Shown: positions 1 through 7,199 of the stretch, one piece after another
Layout of the letters: every line of letters begins with the position of its first letter
Numbering within the stretch: position 1 is the stretch's first letter
Assembly: GCA_964579295.1 (NCBI GenBank)
Contig: CAZOGK010000012.1
Span: forward strand, 25,943-89,942
Length of the DNA: 64,000 nt
From: JAAYYY01 sp964579295
GTDB taxonomy: Bacteria; Chloroflexota; Anaerolineae; Promineifilales; Promineifilaceae
Reading direction: 5' to 3'
Translations under genes and position numbers: made by a program
The notes under the pieces: generated by a model
Told to the model about the DNA's origin: nothing
Database searches by the model: none
What the model saw: the letters and a program-made list of their open reading frames with translations, nothing else

Positions 1-318
1 AACGCCGAGCGCTTCCAGAATCTGCGCCTCGACGAAGTGGCCGATACGCACCTTGGCCATGACGGGAATGCTCACTGTGGCGATGATCTCTTTGATCAGC
101 CCGGGGTCAGACATACGGGCGACGCCGCCGTCGGCGCGAATGTCGGCCGGCACGCGCTCCAGGGCCATCACGGCCACCGCGCCTGCTTCTTCGGCAATCT
201 GTGCCTGTTCGGGCGTGACCACATCCATGATCACGCCGCCCTTCAACATCTGCGCCAGACCGCGCTTGACGGTTTCATTGGCTACCTGACGCTGTCCGTT
301 CTTCTTTTCGTCTGCCAT
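1..318 (-). CDS. pdxS: Pyridoxal 5'-phosphate synthase lyase subunit PdxS (partial, N-terminal 106 residues)
   Basis: PdxS (Pdx1/SNZ family) makes PLP from ribose 5-phosphate, glyceraldehyde 3-phosphate and ammonia supplied by the glutaminase PdxT, in the cytoplasm. The visible part begins MADEKKNGQR and contains the family's conserved MDVVTPEQA stretch (Asp32) and VMAKVRIGH, whose lysine (Lys89) matches the Schiff-base lysine of the family. The gene runs off the left edge, so the rest of the TIM barrel and any downstream pdxT cannot be seen. The start is set by an AGGAGG about 10 nt upstream of ATG. A good promoter lies just upstream at 358-386. It is divergent from the membrane-protein gene at 481. 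Confidence 0.96.
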   Translation of the reverse strand, partial: MADEKKNGQRQVANETVKRGLAQMLKGGVIMDVVTPEQAQIAEEAGAVAVMALERVPADIRADGGVARMSDPGLIKEIIATVSIPVMAKVRIGHFVEAQILEALGV

Positions 319-357
319 TGGTCCAGGACCTCCTCATGCTGTTTTTTGTGCACCCAC

Positions 358-386
358 ATTGTAGTCGGGGAGGCAGGCGATCACAA
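358..386 (-). promoter_or_regulatory. Sigma-70-type promoter of pdxS
   Basis: On the minus strand, TTGTGA (381-386) is followed after exactly 17 nt by TACAAT (358-363). This predicts a start of transcription near 350 and a leader of about 30 nt before the pdxS ATG at 318. Confidence 0.7.
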
Positions 387-467
387 GGAAATTGGCCTTA
401 CGCTTATTACTCTTTTCGGGTTAGTACTAGGTCCAATTCGGGAATAGCCGGCCAGAAGGCGCACTGC

Positions 468-481
468 TACAATGCAGACCA
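468..481 (+). promoter_or_regulatory. -10 element giving a leaderless transcript
   Basis: TACAAT at 468-473 is followed by 7 nt and then the ATG at 481, so the predicted transcription start is the A of the start codon. No convincing -35 hexamer is visible. The same 7-nt arrangement recurs at 11117-11130 and 22849-22862. Confidence 0.55.
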
Positions 482-993
482 TGCGCGGCATCTCCCCGGT
501 CCGGTTCATTTGGCTCCTGTCGCTCATCGCCAGCGCCGTCATTCTCGTCGCCTTCGGCCCTCTCAATGCGCCGCTGCAGACGGCAGCCGCGCCGCTGGGC
601 ATGATCAGCTTCGAGCTGGCGCGCACGGAGGCCGGCGCCGCCGCCATGCTGGCCTCGTGGGACGAGGCAGCACGGCTGGCTGCTGCCTTCAGCCTGGGGC
701 TCGACTACCTGTTCCTGGTCAGCTATGCCACAGCTATTGGGATGGTCTGTTGGGCAGTGGCGGCGCGGCATGAGGGCCGGTGGGCCACGCTGGGCCGGCT
801 GCTGGCCTGGGGGCTGCTGCTGGCCGCGCTGCTCGACGCGGTTGAGAATCTGGCGCTGTGGCAGCAGCTACAGCACGGGGCCGGCGCCAGCCTGGCCAGG
901 CTCGCCTGGCTGGCGGCTTTGGCCAAGTTTGCGCTGGTCGCCGCCGGGCTGCTCTACGCGCTCGGCGGCCTTATTAGCTGGAGAAGGAGGTAA
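481..993 (+). CDS. Small multi-pass membrane protein of unknown function
   Basis: A 170-residue protein that I do not recognise. It has about four hydrophobic segments: near residues 8-26 (FIWLLSLIASAVILVAFG), 70-90, 103-121 and 137-158, and ends in a basic SWRRR tail, so it should sit in the cytoplasmic membrane. No catalytic motif is visible. An in-frame ATG at 472 overlaps the probable -10 element, so 481 is preferred and the mRNA is probably leaderless. The last codons carry the AGGAGG that serves as ribosome site for the LLM gene starting 4 nt after the stop, which implies co-transcription. Confidence 0.75.
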   Translation: MRGISPVRFIWLLSLIASAVILVAFGPLNAPLQTAAAPLGMISFELARTEAGAAAMLASWDEAARLAAAFSLGLDYLFLVSYATAIGMVCWAVAARHEGRWATLGRLLAWGLLLAALLDAVENLALWQQLQHGAGASLARLAWLAALAKFALVAAGLLYALGGLISWRRR

Positions 994-996
994 GCG

Positions 997-1824
997 ATGC
1001 AGTTCGGCTTTATCTTACCCGGCGGTTCGGCGCGCACCGCCGCCGACTATGCACGCGAAGCGGAAGAGGCGGGTTGGGATGGATTTTTCGTCTGGGAAGG
1101 GATCTGGGCGCCTGATGCCTGGGTCTGCCTGACGGCGGCGGCCATGGTCACGGAGCGAATCAAGCTGGGCACGATGCTCTCTGCCCTGTCGCGTATGCGC
1201 CCCTGGAAGCTGGGCAGCGAGGCGGCGACGCTGGACGACTTATCCGGTGGGCGGGTCATCCTCTCCGTGGGCCTGGGGGCGCCGGAAACTGGTTTCGCCG
1301 AGTTTGGCGAGGAAACTGACCGCAAGGTACGGGCCGAGCTGGTAGATGAGGGGCTGGAGGTCATCACCGGGCTGTGGCAGGGTCAGCCATTCAGCTACGA
1401 GGGCAAACATTACCAGATCCGGCCGCTCAGCTTCCCGGCGCAGCCGCCGCCGCCGGTGCAGCAACCGCGCATCCCCATCTGGGTGGTCGGCGCCTGGCTA
1501 CGCCGCAAGTCGATGGCGCGGGCGCTGCGCTACGATGGGCTGCTGCCCAACGTCATGGACGCGATGGCGACGCGCATGGGCAGGCCCACGCCGCAGGAAG
1601 TGCGCGAGATGCGCGACTACGTAGCGGCAAACCGCAGCGATCCCGGCCCTTACGACATCGTGGTCGAAGGCGTGACGCCGGGCGACGACGCCGCGGCGGC
1701 GGCCGCCATTGTGCGCCCCTACGCCGAGGCCGGCGCCACCTGGTGGCTGGAAGGGATGTGGGAGGCGCCGATGGAGGAGGTGCGCGCCCGCCTGCGCCAG
1801 GGCCCGCCGCGGCTGGACGCCTGA
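997..1824 (+). CDS. LLM class (luciferase-like) flavin/F420-dependent oxidoreductase
   Basis: A 275-residue TIM-barrel protein of the bacterial luciferase-like superfamily, whose members use FMNH2 or reduced F420 for hydride transfer. Typical features are the N-terminal strand MQFGFILPGG, WDGFFVWEG, the conserved LDDLSGGRVILSVGLGAPETGFAEFG block near residues 80-105, and IPIWVVGAWLRRKSMARALRYDG near 165-190. It resembles the second LLM gene at 26507-27343 along its whole length, including an (A/V)TWWLE motif near the C-terminus, so the two look paralogous. The start has AGGAGG about 8 nt upstream. The substrate cannot be told. Cofactor F420 rather than FMN is an inference from the type of LLM protein and a nearby FbiB-like gene. 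Confidence 0.85.
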   Translation: MQFGFILPGGSARTAADYAREAEEAGWDGFFVWEGIWAPDAWVCLTAAAMVTERIKLGTMLSALSRMRPWKLGSEAATLDDLSGGRVILSVGLGAPETGFAEFGEETDRKVRAELVDEGLEVITGLWQGQPFSYEGKHYQIRPLSFPAQPPPPVQQPRIPIWVVGAWLRRKSMARALRYDGLLPNVMDAMATRMGRPTPQEVREMRDYVAANRSDPGPYDIVVEGVTPGDDAAAAAAIVRPYAEAGATWWLEGMWEAPMEEVRARLRQGPPRLDA

Positions 1825-1890
1825 CGTTTTCGTCGTTCGTGCGCCCTCAGGCTGGCGTCCTGCGGGCGAGTCAGGCCGGAGGGGACCGGG

Positions 1891-2616
1891 TTAGATTCGT
1901 TCCAGGACGAGCAGATGGGAGATGCCCAGCGCCTGCAGCGGGGTACGCTCGGCGGCGTAGAGGGTGCGCTTGAGCAGGCGGCCGGCGCGGGGCCAGCGGC
2001 GCTCGATGTTGTCATAGCCGCCAAAGATACGGCTGTGGTGGACGACGCGCACCGGCAGCGGCGCGAAGAGGCGGCGCAGACCACGCCCCGTATAGGCGCG
2101 CACGTGCGGCGCCAGCCGGTTGCGCAGGGCGTTGGGCAGGTAGTTCACCAGCGGCTTGTTGCCAAAATAGTAAGCGCCGCGCCAGTAGACGCCGTGCTGT
2201 TCCACCGGGTACCAGCGGTTAGGGGCAAAGACGACCACGCGCCCGCCCGGTCGCGTCACCCGCACCATCTCGGCGGCATAGCGGGCGTCGTCGTCCACGT
2301 GTTCAATCACCTCGTTGCTGAGAACCAGGTCAAAGCTGCCGGCGGCGAAGGGGAGCCACTCACCCACGCCCAGGATGATGCCTGTGGCCGATTGGCGAGC
2401 CTGAAGGGCGCGGTCCGGCTCTACTTCCAGCCCGAAACGATGGGCGCTGTAAGGCGCCAGCGCTTCCAGGTAGGTGCCAAGCCCGGCCCCATTGTCGAGA
2501 ATGCGCGCTCCCGCGACCGGCGCCCAGCGGCGAATCATAGCCAGCCGCCGCTCCTGGCCGGAACGCCAGACGTATCCGGGCTCGCCGCGCAGGGCGGCTT
2601 TGTCCGAATAGCTCAT
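1891..2616 (-). CDS. Class I SAM-dependent methyltransferase
   Basis: A 241-residue protein with a Rossmann methyltransferase core: motif I ARILDNGAGLGTYLEALA, an acidic strand end FGLEVEPDRA, and motif IV/post-IV FDLVLSNEVIEHVDDD followed by VRVTRPGGRVVVFAPNRWYP. The C-terminal third lacks a known substrate signature but holds aromatic-rich HGVYWRGAYYFGNKPLVNYLPN, as in methyltransferases beside glycan or lipid genes. ATG 2616 is chosen because a GAGG overlaps the stop of the upstream glycosylase gene (2627); longer starts would run deep into that gene. It is co-transcribed with the glycosylase. The substrate is unknown. Confidence 0.85.
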   Translation of the reverse strand: MSYSDKAALRGEPGYVWRSGQERRLAMIRRWAPVAGARILDNGAGLGTYLEALAPYSAHRFGLEVEPDRALQARQSATGIILGVGEWLPFAAGSFDLVLSNEVIEHVDDDARYAAEMVRVTRPGGRVVVFAPNRWYPVEQHGVYWRGAYYFGNKPLVNYLPNALRNRLAPHVRAYTGRGLRRLFAPLPVRVVHHSRIFGGYDNIERRWPRAGRLLKRTLYAAERTPLQALGISHLLVLERI

Positions 2617-2626
2617 GGGAATTGCC

Positions 2627-3265
2627 TCAGTGCGCCGAGCGCTTGCCGGCAACCTCATCGTAGAGACGGCGCGCCTCCTGGATGTCTTCCCACATCTGCG
2701 CCTTGGGGCTGCCCGGCTCCCGCGATGGATTGCGCAGCAGGTAGGCGGGATGGTAAATGGGCATGACCCAGCGCTCCTCCAGCCGGCGCCAGGAGCCGCG
2801 TAGCCGCGTTATGCCTGTCTGCCCCAATAGTGATTGGGTGGCGACGTTGCCGGAAAGGAGAATGACGGCCGGGTCAATGAGGCGGATCATTTCCAGCAAA
2901 TAGGGTTTGTAGAACTCGATCTCCTCGGTCGTCGGCTTACGGAACTCCTTGCCTTCATCGCCGGGGGGCATGCGGTAGACGGCGTTGGTAATAAATACGT
3001 CCTGTTCCGGGTCGAAGCCGGCCGCCTGCAAAATCTGGTCCAGCAGCTGCCCTGATTTGCCGACAAAAGGTTTGCCGAGCCGGTTTTCCTGGGGGCCGGG
3101 CGCTTCGCCGACAATCATCAGACGGGCCTCCGGGTTGCCGCGGTAGATGACCAGGGTCGTTCCGGCGTCGGCCAGCGGGTCATCCTCCATGTCAACCATA
3201 GCCGCTAGCAGCGCTTCCAGAGAATCGAAGTGCAACGGGCGTTGTTCAAAGAGGCCGTACTGCAT
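2627..3265 (-). CDS. Uracil-DNA glycosylase, family 4-like, without iron-sulfur cysteines
   Basis: A 212-residue protein aligning by eye end to end with family 4 uracil-DNA glycosylases, which excise uracil from deaminated DNA. Seen: motif 1 GEAPGPQEN (residues 53-61), PFVGKSGQLLDQIL (66-79), VFITNAVYR (90-98) and the C-terminal motif HPAYLLRNPSREPGSPK (172-188). Family 4 enzymes carry four cysteines holding a [4Fe-4S] cluster; this protein has no cysteine at all. Arg98 and Phe118/Tyr119 occupy the sites of the last two. ATG 3265 is preferred because GGAGG lies 5 nt upstream. A strong terminator of the preceding kor operon ends only a few bases before that ribosome site. Confidence 0.88.
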   Translation of the reverse strand: MQYGLFEQRPLHFDSLEALLAAMVDMEDDPLADAGTTLVIYRGNPEARLMIVGEAPGPQENRLGKPFVGKSGQLLDQILQAAGFDPEQDVFITNAVYRMPPGDEGKEFRKPTTEEIEFYKPYLLEMIRLIDPAVILLSGNVATQSLLGQTGITRLRGSWRRLEERWVMPIYHPAYLLRNPSREPGSPKAQMWEDIQEARRLYDEVAGKRSAH

Positions 3266-3280
3266 GATTTCCTCCGCGGA

Positions 3281-3317
3281 AAAAGAAAATGGCCGCCCTG
3301 CAGGCAGGACGGCCATT
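3281..3317 (-). terminator. Rho-independent terminator downstream of korB
   Basis: On the minus strand a 12-bp stem (one G:U pair) with a CCTG loop, arms at 3289-3300 and 3305-3316, is followed by TTTTCTTTTT. It lies between the korB stop (3360) and the glycosylase start (3265), and its U-tract nearly touches the glycosylase ribosome site. Confidence 0.85.
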
Positions 3318-3359
3318 GATTGTAGCTAAAAAGCCGGCAAACGGCCCAGGCGATAGCCC

Positions 3360-4409
3360 TTAAAGGAAGCGATCCATTACCTGCTGCAGCTTTTCGCGGC
3401 TGGGGCGCAGGCTGGCCTCGGGCAGGTGGGCCAGGGCCGGTCCATCCTGATCGAGCTTGTTCAGCTCGGCGAAGGCCGGCCGCGAGTCGTCAAAGTAGAT
3501 GAGCCCGGTGATGAACTCGCGGTTGCGGATTGCCTGCTCCAGCCGGGCCATCGCCGCCGTCCGGTCAGTCGGGTCGAAATCACTCTCCAGCTTGCGCAGG
3601 ACAATGCGAGCGCCGTCATGGAGATCTACCATCCGGGCCTCGCCCGGCGCGTAGTCGTCAATGTAGATCTCGTCGCGCATGGGGATATAGCCAATGTCGT
3701 GGAGCTGGATGCCGTGTTCCTTGCCGTAGCTATAACTCATGGTCGAGAAATCTTTGTTGTTGAAGGCAACACAGGGGCTGATGATGTCCAACACGGCCAG
3801 ACCGCGATGGCTCAGAGCCGCCTTGAGCAGCTCGCGCACCTGTTTCGGGTCGCCGGAGAAGCTGCGCGCGACGAAGCCGGCGCCGGCGACGATAGCTTCC
3901 AGGCAGATGTCGATTGGCGGCAGCTCGTTATGCCCGGCGTATTTCAGCTCCAGCCCCTCGTCGGCGGTGGCCGAAAACTGGCCTTTGGTCAGGCCATAGA
4001 CGCCGTTGTTCTCCACAATGTAGACCATGCGCACATTGCGGCGGCAGGCATGCTTGAACTGGCCCATGCCAATGCTGCCCGTATCGCCATCGCCGCTGAC
4101 GCCGATTGCCTTGAGATGGTGGTTAGCCATCAGGGCGCCGGTGCCAACAGCTGGCATCCGGCCATGCAGGGCATTAAAGCCGTGTGACATGCCCAGGAAG
4201 TAGGCCGGCGACTTGCTCGAACAACCGATGCCGCTGAGCTTAACCAGCTCGTGCGGCCGCACGTGCATCTCATAGGCAATCTGGATGATCTGGTTAGAGA
4301 TGGAGTTATGGCCGCAGCCCTGACAGAGCGTCGTCGGGCTGCCCTTGTAGGCAGTGAACTCCAGGCCGATCTCATTGACCTTTTGCCGGCCGCGTGTTTC
4401 TGTCGTCAT
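3360..4409 (-). CDS. korB: 2-oxoacid:ferredoxin oxidoreductase, beta subunit
   Basis: The TPP-binding beta subunit of a ferredoxin-dependent 2-oxoacid oxidoreductase (KorB/2-oxoglutarate synthase type), 349 residues, cytoplasmic. Visible are TLCQGCGHNSISNQI near residue 30, the TPP motif GDGDTGSIGMGQFKHACRRN followed by VYIVENNGVYGLTKGQ, and ISPCVAFNNKD near residue 215. The enzyme decarboxylates a 2-oxoacid to an acyl-CoA and passes electrons to ferredoxin, or works in reverse for CO2 fixation. Its ATG overlaps the korA stop by 4 nt (ATGA), so the two are translationally coupled. A clear terminator follows. Which 2-oxoacid is used cannot be decided from sequence; 2-oxoglutarate is the usual assignment for this two-subunit form. 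Confidence 0.93.
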   Translation of the reverse strand: MTTETRGRQKVNEIGLEFTAYKGSPTTLCQGCGHNSISNQIIQIAYEMHVRPHELVKLSGIGCSSKSPAYFLGMSHGFNALHGRMPAVGTGALMANHHLKAIGVSGDGDTGSIGMGQFKHACRRNVRMVYIVENNGVYGLTKGQFSATADEGLELKYAGHNELPPIDICLEAIVAGAGFVARSFSGDPKQVRELLKAALSHRGLAVLDIISPCVAFNNKDFSTMSYSYGKEHGIQLHDIGYIPMRDEIYIDDYAPGEARMVDLHDGARIVLRKLESDFDPTDRTAAMARLEQAIRNREFITGLIYFDDSRPAFAELNKLDQDGPALAHLPEASLRPSREKLQQVMDRFL

Positions 4410-6247
4410 GCTGCGTACTCCTTTTCCTCCTCCAGCAGATGCTCGACGATCCAGCGAGCCGTGAGCGGCAGGCCGTCGAGAAAGGCGAGGGAACTCAATT
4501 TCGTCGCCATGTCGGGCATTTCCAGCTGCAAGATCTCGTACATCTGCCCGTCACGGTTCATCTCGATTACGTAGACACGATCGTGCCTGGCGACAAAGTC
4601 GCGGACAGAGTGGCTCACCGGTAGCGCGCGCAGGCGGAGGAAGCTGGTCTCAATGCCCTGCGCCGCCAGCCGGTCGCGCGCCTCGTCGATAGGCGGCTCA
4701 GTGGTGCCGTAGGCAATGATGCCAATACGGGCGCCGTCTACCTCGTCTACCACCGGCTGGGGGGCGAGCTGGCGGGCCGTCTCCAGCTTACGCTTGAGAC
4801 GCTCCATGTTCGCCAGCCAGTCTTCGGGGCGCTCGCTGTATTTGGCCTGCTCGTTGTGGCCGGTGCCGCGAGCGAAGTAGGCGGCCAGCGGGTGCGCGTT
4901 GCCGGGCAGGGTGCGATAGCCAACGCCGTCGCCGTCGAGGTCCTTATAGCGGGCAAAGCCATTTGCTTCGATATCTTCCGCCGTGAGCACCTTGCCGCGC
5001 TGCAGCGGCTGTTCCGGGTAGGGGAACGGCTCGCTCATCCAGTTATTCATGCCCAGGTCCAGGTCGCTAAGCACCAGGACGAGGGTCTGCAGCTGCTCGG
5101 CCAGGTCGAAGGAGACGCTGCCGAATGCAAAGCATTCTTCGGGATTGGCCGGCAGCAGCACGACATTGCGAGTGTCGCCGTGACCCAGATTGTAGGCGAA
5201 GGCCACGTCGCCCTGCGAGGTACGCGTGGGCATGCCGGTGCTGGGCCCAACGCGCTGGATGTCCCAGATGACGGCCGGGATCTCCGCGAAGTAGGAAAGA
5301 CCGGCAAACTCGGCCATGAGCGAGATGCCGGGGCCCGACGTGGCCGTCATGGCTCGCGCGCCGGCCCAGCCGGCGCCGATGACCATGCCGATAGCCGACA
5401 ACTCATCCTCCGACTGGATGACGGCGTAGGTCGGCCGGCCGTCTTCATCGGTGCGCAGCGCCGGCAGATGCTCGTTCAGCGCATCGACGAGGCTGGTCGA
5501 GGGGGTGATCGGGTACCAGGCGGTGATGGTCATGCCGCCAAAGATGGCGCCCAGCGCGGCTGCTTCGTTGCCCGTAATGAGGAACTTGCCGCGCGTGAGA
5601 TCCATCGGCGCGACGCGGAAGGGATCGCGCTTCTCCAGATTCTCGGCCGCCCAGTCGTACGCTTTCTGGATGGCCTCCATGTTGGAATCGACCAGCGCCT
5701 GGCGCCCGCCGAAGTGGTGGCTAAGCGCCTCGCGAATGGCTGCGAGGTCAATGTCCAGCAGCTGCGAGAGGGCGCCGACGTAGATCATGTTGGTGAACCG
5801 ATCGCGGAAGTCGCCGCGGGCGCCCAGCTCGCGCAGGAACTGATTGACCGGGATGCCGTACATGGTCACGTCATCGCGCTGGGGCATATTGCGCCAGTCG
5901 CCGACGTAGAGGCAGATGCTGCCGGGCGGCAGGTCGCGGATGTCCTCGTGCACGGTCACTTCATTAAAGGCGACCAGCACCTCAGAGGTCTCGCGCCGGG
6001 CCACGTAGCCATCCTTGCTGACACGAATATGGTACCAGGTGGGCAGCCCCTGGATGTTCGACGGGAAGATGTTCTTGCCGTTGACAGGGATGCCCATGTT
6101 GAACAGGGCGCGCAGCAAGGTCAGATTGGAGGTCTGGCTGCCCGTCCCGTTGGCCGTGGCGACGACAATGGAAAAATCGTTGACCCGGTCGGCCGTGCCG
6201 GCTGTGAAGCTGGGGGTCGCACTGGCGACGGGTTCTATCACACCCAT
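4406..6247 (-). CDS. korA: 2-oxoacid:ferredoxin oxidoreductase, gamma-alpha fused subunit
   Basis: A 613-residue fusion. The N-terminal third (about residues 25-200) is the gamma domain, opening FSIVVATANGTGSQTSNLTLLRALFNMG. It is followed by the pyrimidine-binding alpha domain (from about 225) with ITAWYPITPSTSLVDAL, ATSGPGISLMAEFAGLSYFAEIPAVI and the family hallmark GPSTGMPTRTSQGD, and then a C-terminal PFOR_II domain (IIAYGTTEPPIDEA). This is the standard architecture of KorA in bacteria with two-subunit enzymes. It forms the heteromer with KorB immediately downstream. An FCD-family regulator gene lies 78 bp upstream on the same strand and may control it. A GGAGAG precedes the ATG. Confidence 0.93.
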   Translation of the reverse strand: MGVIEPVASATPSFTAGTADRVNDFSIVVATANGTGSQTSNLTLLRALFNMGIPVNGKNIFPSNIQGLPTWYHIRVSKDGYVARRETSEVLVAFNEVTVHEDIRDLPPGSICLYVGDWRNMPQRDDVTMYGIPVNQFLRELGARGDFRDRFTNMIYVGALSQLLDIDLAAIREALSHHFGGRQALVDSNMEAIQKAYDWAAENLEKRDPFRVAPMDLTRGKFLITGNEAAALGAIFGGMTITAWYPITPSTSLVDALNEHLPALRTDEDGRPTYAVIQSEDELSAIGMVIGAGWAGARAMTATSGPGISLMAEFAGLSYFAEIPAVIWDIQRVGPSTGMPTRTSQGDVAFAYNLGHGDTRNVVLLPANPEECFAFGSVSFDLAEQLQTLVLVLSDLDLGMNNWMSEPFPYPEQPLQRGKVLTAEDIEANGFARYKDLDGDGVGYRTLPGNAHPLAAYFARGTGHNEQAKYSERPEDWLANMERLKRKLETARQLAPQPVVDEVDGARIGIIAYGTTEPPIDEARDRLAAQGIETSFLRLRALPVSHSVRDFVARHDRVYVIEMNRDGQMYEILQLEMPDMATKLSSLAFLDGLPLTARWIVEHLLEEEKEYAA

Positions 6248-6325
6248 ATCAAACTCTCCTACTACACTCTACTCTGGATCACAGCGCTCTCGCCTGGCGC
6301 AGCTGGGCCGGGCGAGAGCAATGCG

Positions 6326-7015
6326 TCACGACACGCCCCCGTCCCCGTTCGACGGTACGCCGGAGACGGTAGGCAACAATTGGAAATGTTCGACGAGCAA
6401 ACGCAGCCCGTCGTCAAAGTCACCGGCGGCGATGGCCGCCGCAATAGCCCGGTGATAACGCCAGACCTCCAGCCAGTAGGCATAAGAGGCCAGCCGGGTT
6501 AACTCGCTGGCTTCGTAAATGTCCCAATAGGCCTCGAGCAAGCCGCGGACAAAAGGATTATCGAGTCGACTAAAGACAGTCAGGTGGAAGGCGCGGTGCT
6601 CGGCGTTGGGGATGTGCACCGGCTCGCCCTCCAGCTTGGCATACGCCCGCTCCACGAGCTGCTGCAGCGTCGCTACGTCCTCGGCCGTCAGCCGGGCGAC
6701 TGCTTCGGGCCAGAGGGCCGTCTCCAGGGCGCGGCGCACTTCGCTGAACTGGCGGAAGGTTGCTTCTTTGGCCGCCAGGGCAAAGAGGGCACTGTCGCGC
6801 ACGGCCGGGAGAAAGTCGAAGGGCTCGCGCTGGGTGCCCACACGGGGACGGACGGAGACCAGGCCGAGGCTGCGGGCAACTTCCAGCTGCTCGCGCAGCT
6901 TGCCTACACTGATGCCGATTTCCTGGCTCATGGCGGAAAGCGTGGGCAGCCGCTCGCCCGCCTGGATATTCTGGCCAAGGATATAGGTAAGGAGTTCCGA
7001 ATCGAGCCGGGCCAT
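6326..7015 (-). CDS. GntR/FadR (FCD)-family transcriptional regulator
   Basis: A 229-residue regulator. The N-terminal 70 residues are a winged helix (LPTLSAMSQEIGISVGKLREQLEVARSLGLVSVRPRVGT). The C-terminal part is an all-helical FCD ligand-binding domain with the expected EVRRALETALWPEAVARL start and the metal-ligand-like His positions in HRAFHLTVFSRL and WRYHRAIAAAI. Members sense organic acids and repress nearby catabolic genes; here korAB follows 78 bp downstream, so a 2-oxoacid or related acid is a plausible ligand. A perfect palindrome sits directly against the start codon (7016-7032), as expected for autoregulation. Confidence 0.88.
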   Translation of the reverse strand: MARLDSELLTYILGQNIQAGERLPTLSAMSQEIGISVGKLREQLEVARSLGLVSVRPRVGTQREPFDFLPAVRDSALFALAAKEATFRQFSEVRRALETALWPEAVARLTAEDVATLQQLVERAYAKLEGEPVHIPNAEHRAFHLTVFSRLDNPFVRGLLEAYWDIYEASELTRLASYAYWLEVWRYHRAIAAAIAAGDFDDGLRLLVEHFQLLPTVSGVPSNGDGGVS

Positions 7016-7032
7016 GATTTATCCAATAAATC
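7016..7032. promoter_or_regulatory. Palindromic operator in the regulator's leader
   Basis: GATTTATCCAATAAATC is a perfect 7-bp inverted repeat around CCA. It ends at the base next to the regulator ATG and lies between the -10 (7053-7058) and the start codon, so a bound repressor would block transcription or translation of its own gene. The likely ligand protein is the FCD regulator itself (inference). Confidence 0.6.
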
Positions 7033-7052
7033 GAATCAATTCAGCACGCCTT

Positions 7053-7058
7053 ATTATA
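7053..7058 (-). promoter_or_regulatory. -10 element of the FCD regulator gene
   Basis: TATAAT on the minus strand, about 38 nt upstream of the ATG at 7015. No good -35 hexamer stands 17 nt upstream; instead an inverted repeat occupies that place (7081-7094), which might be an activator or repressor site. Confidence 0.6.
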
Positions 7059-7080
7059 GCCGTTTTACCGCCGTAGGCCA

Positions 7081-7094
7081 GTGACGAACGTCAC
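7081..7094. promoter_or_regulatory. Inverted repeat at the -35 position of the regulator promoter
   Basis: GTGACGAACGTCAC is a perfect 6-bp inverted repeat around AA. It abuts the expected -35 position of the TATAAT at 7053-7058. The binding protein is unknown; CRP/FNR-type factors bind sites of this general look. Confidence 0.35.
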
Positions 7095-7199
7095 ATCTTT
7101 AAGGTTCATCGTGGCGCTGAGCGGAAAAGGCGCGCCGGCTGCTCCCCACCTCTGGCGCCGGTGTGATGAGCGGGGCGTGAGAAGGCGCGGCCCGGCTGG

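Noticed and set aside
4856..6502. A 548-codon open frame on the plus strand opposite korA
   Set aside because: It mirrors korA completely, shows no domain, and results from codon bias in high-G+C DNA. korA and its neighbours are clearly real on the minus strand.
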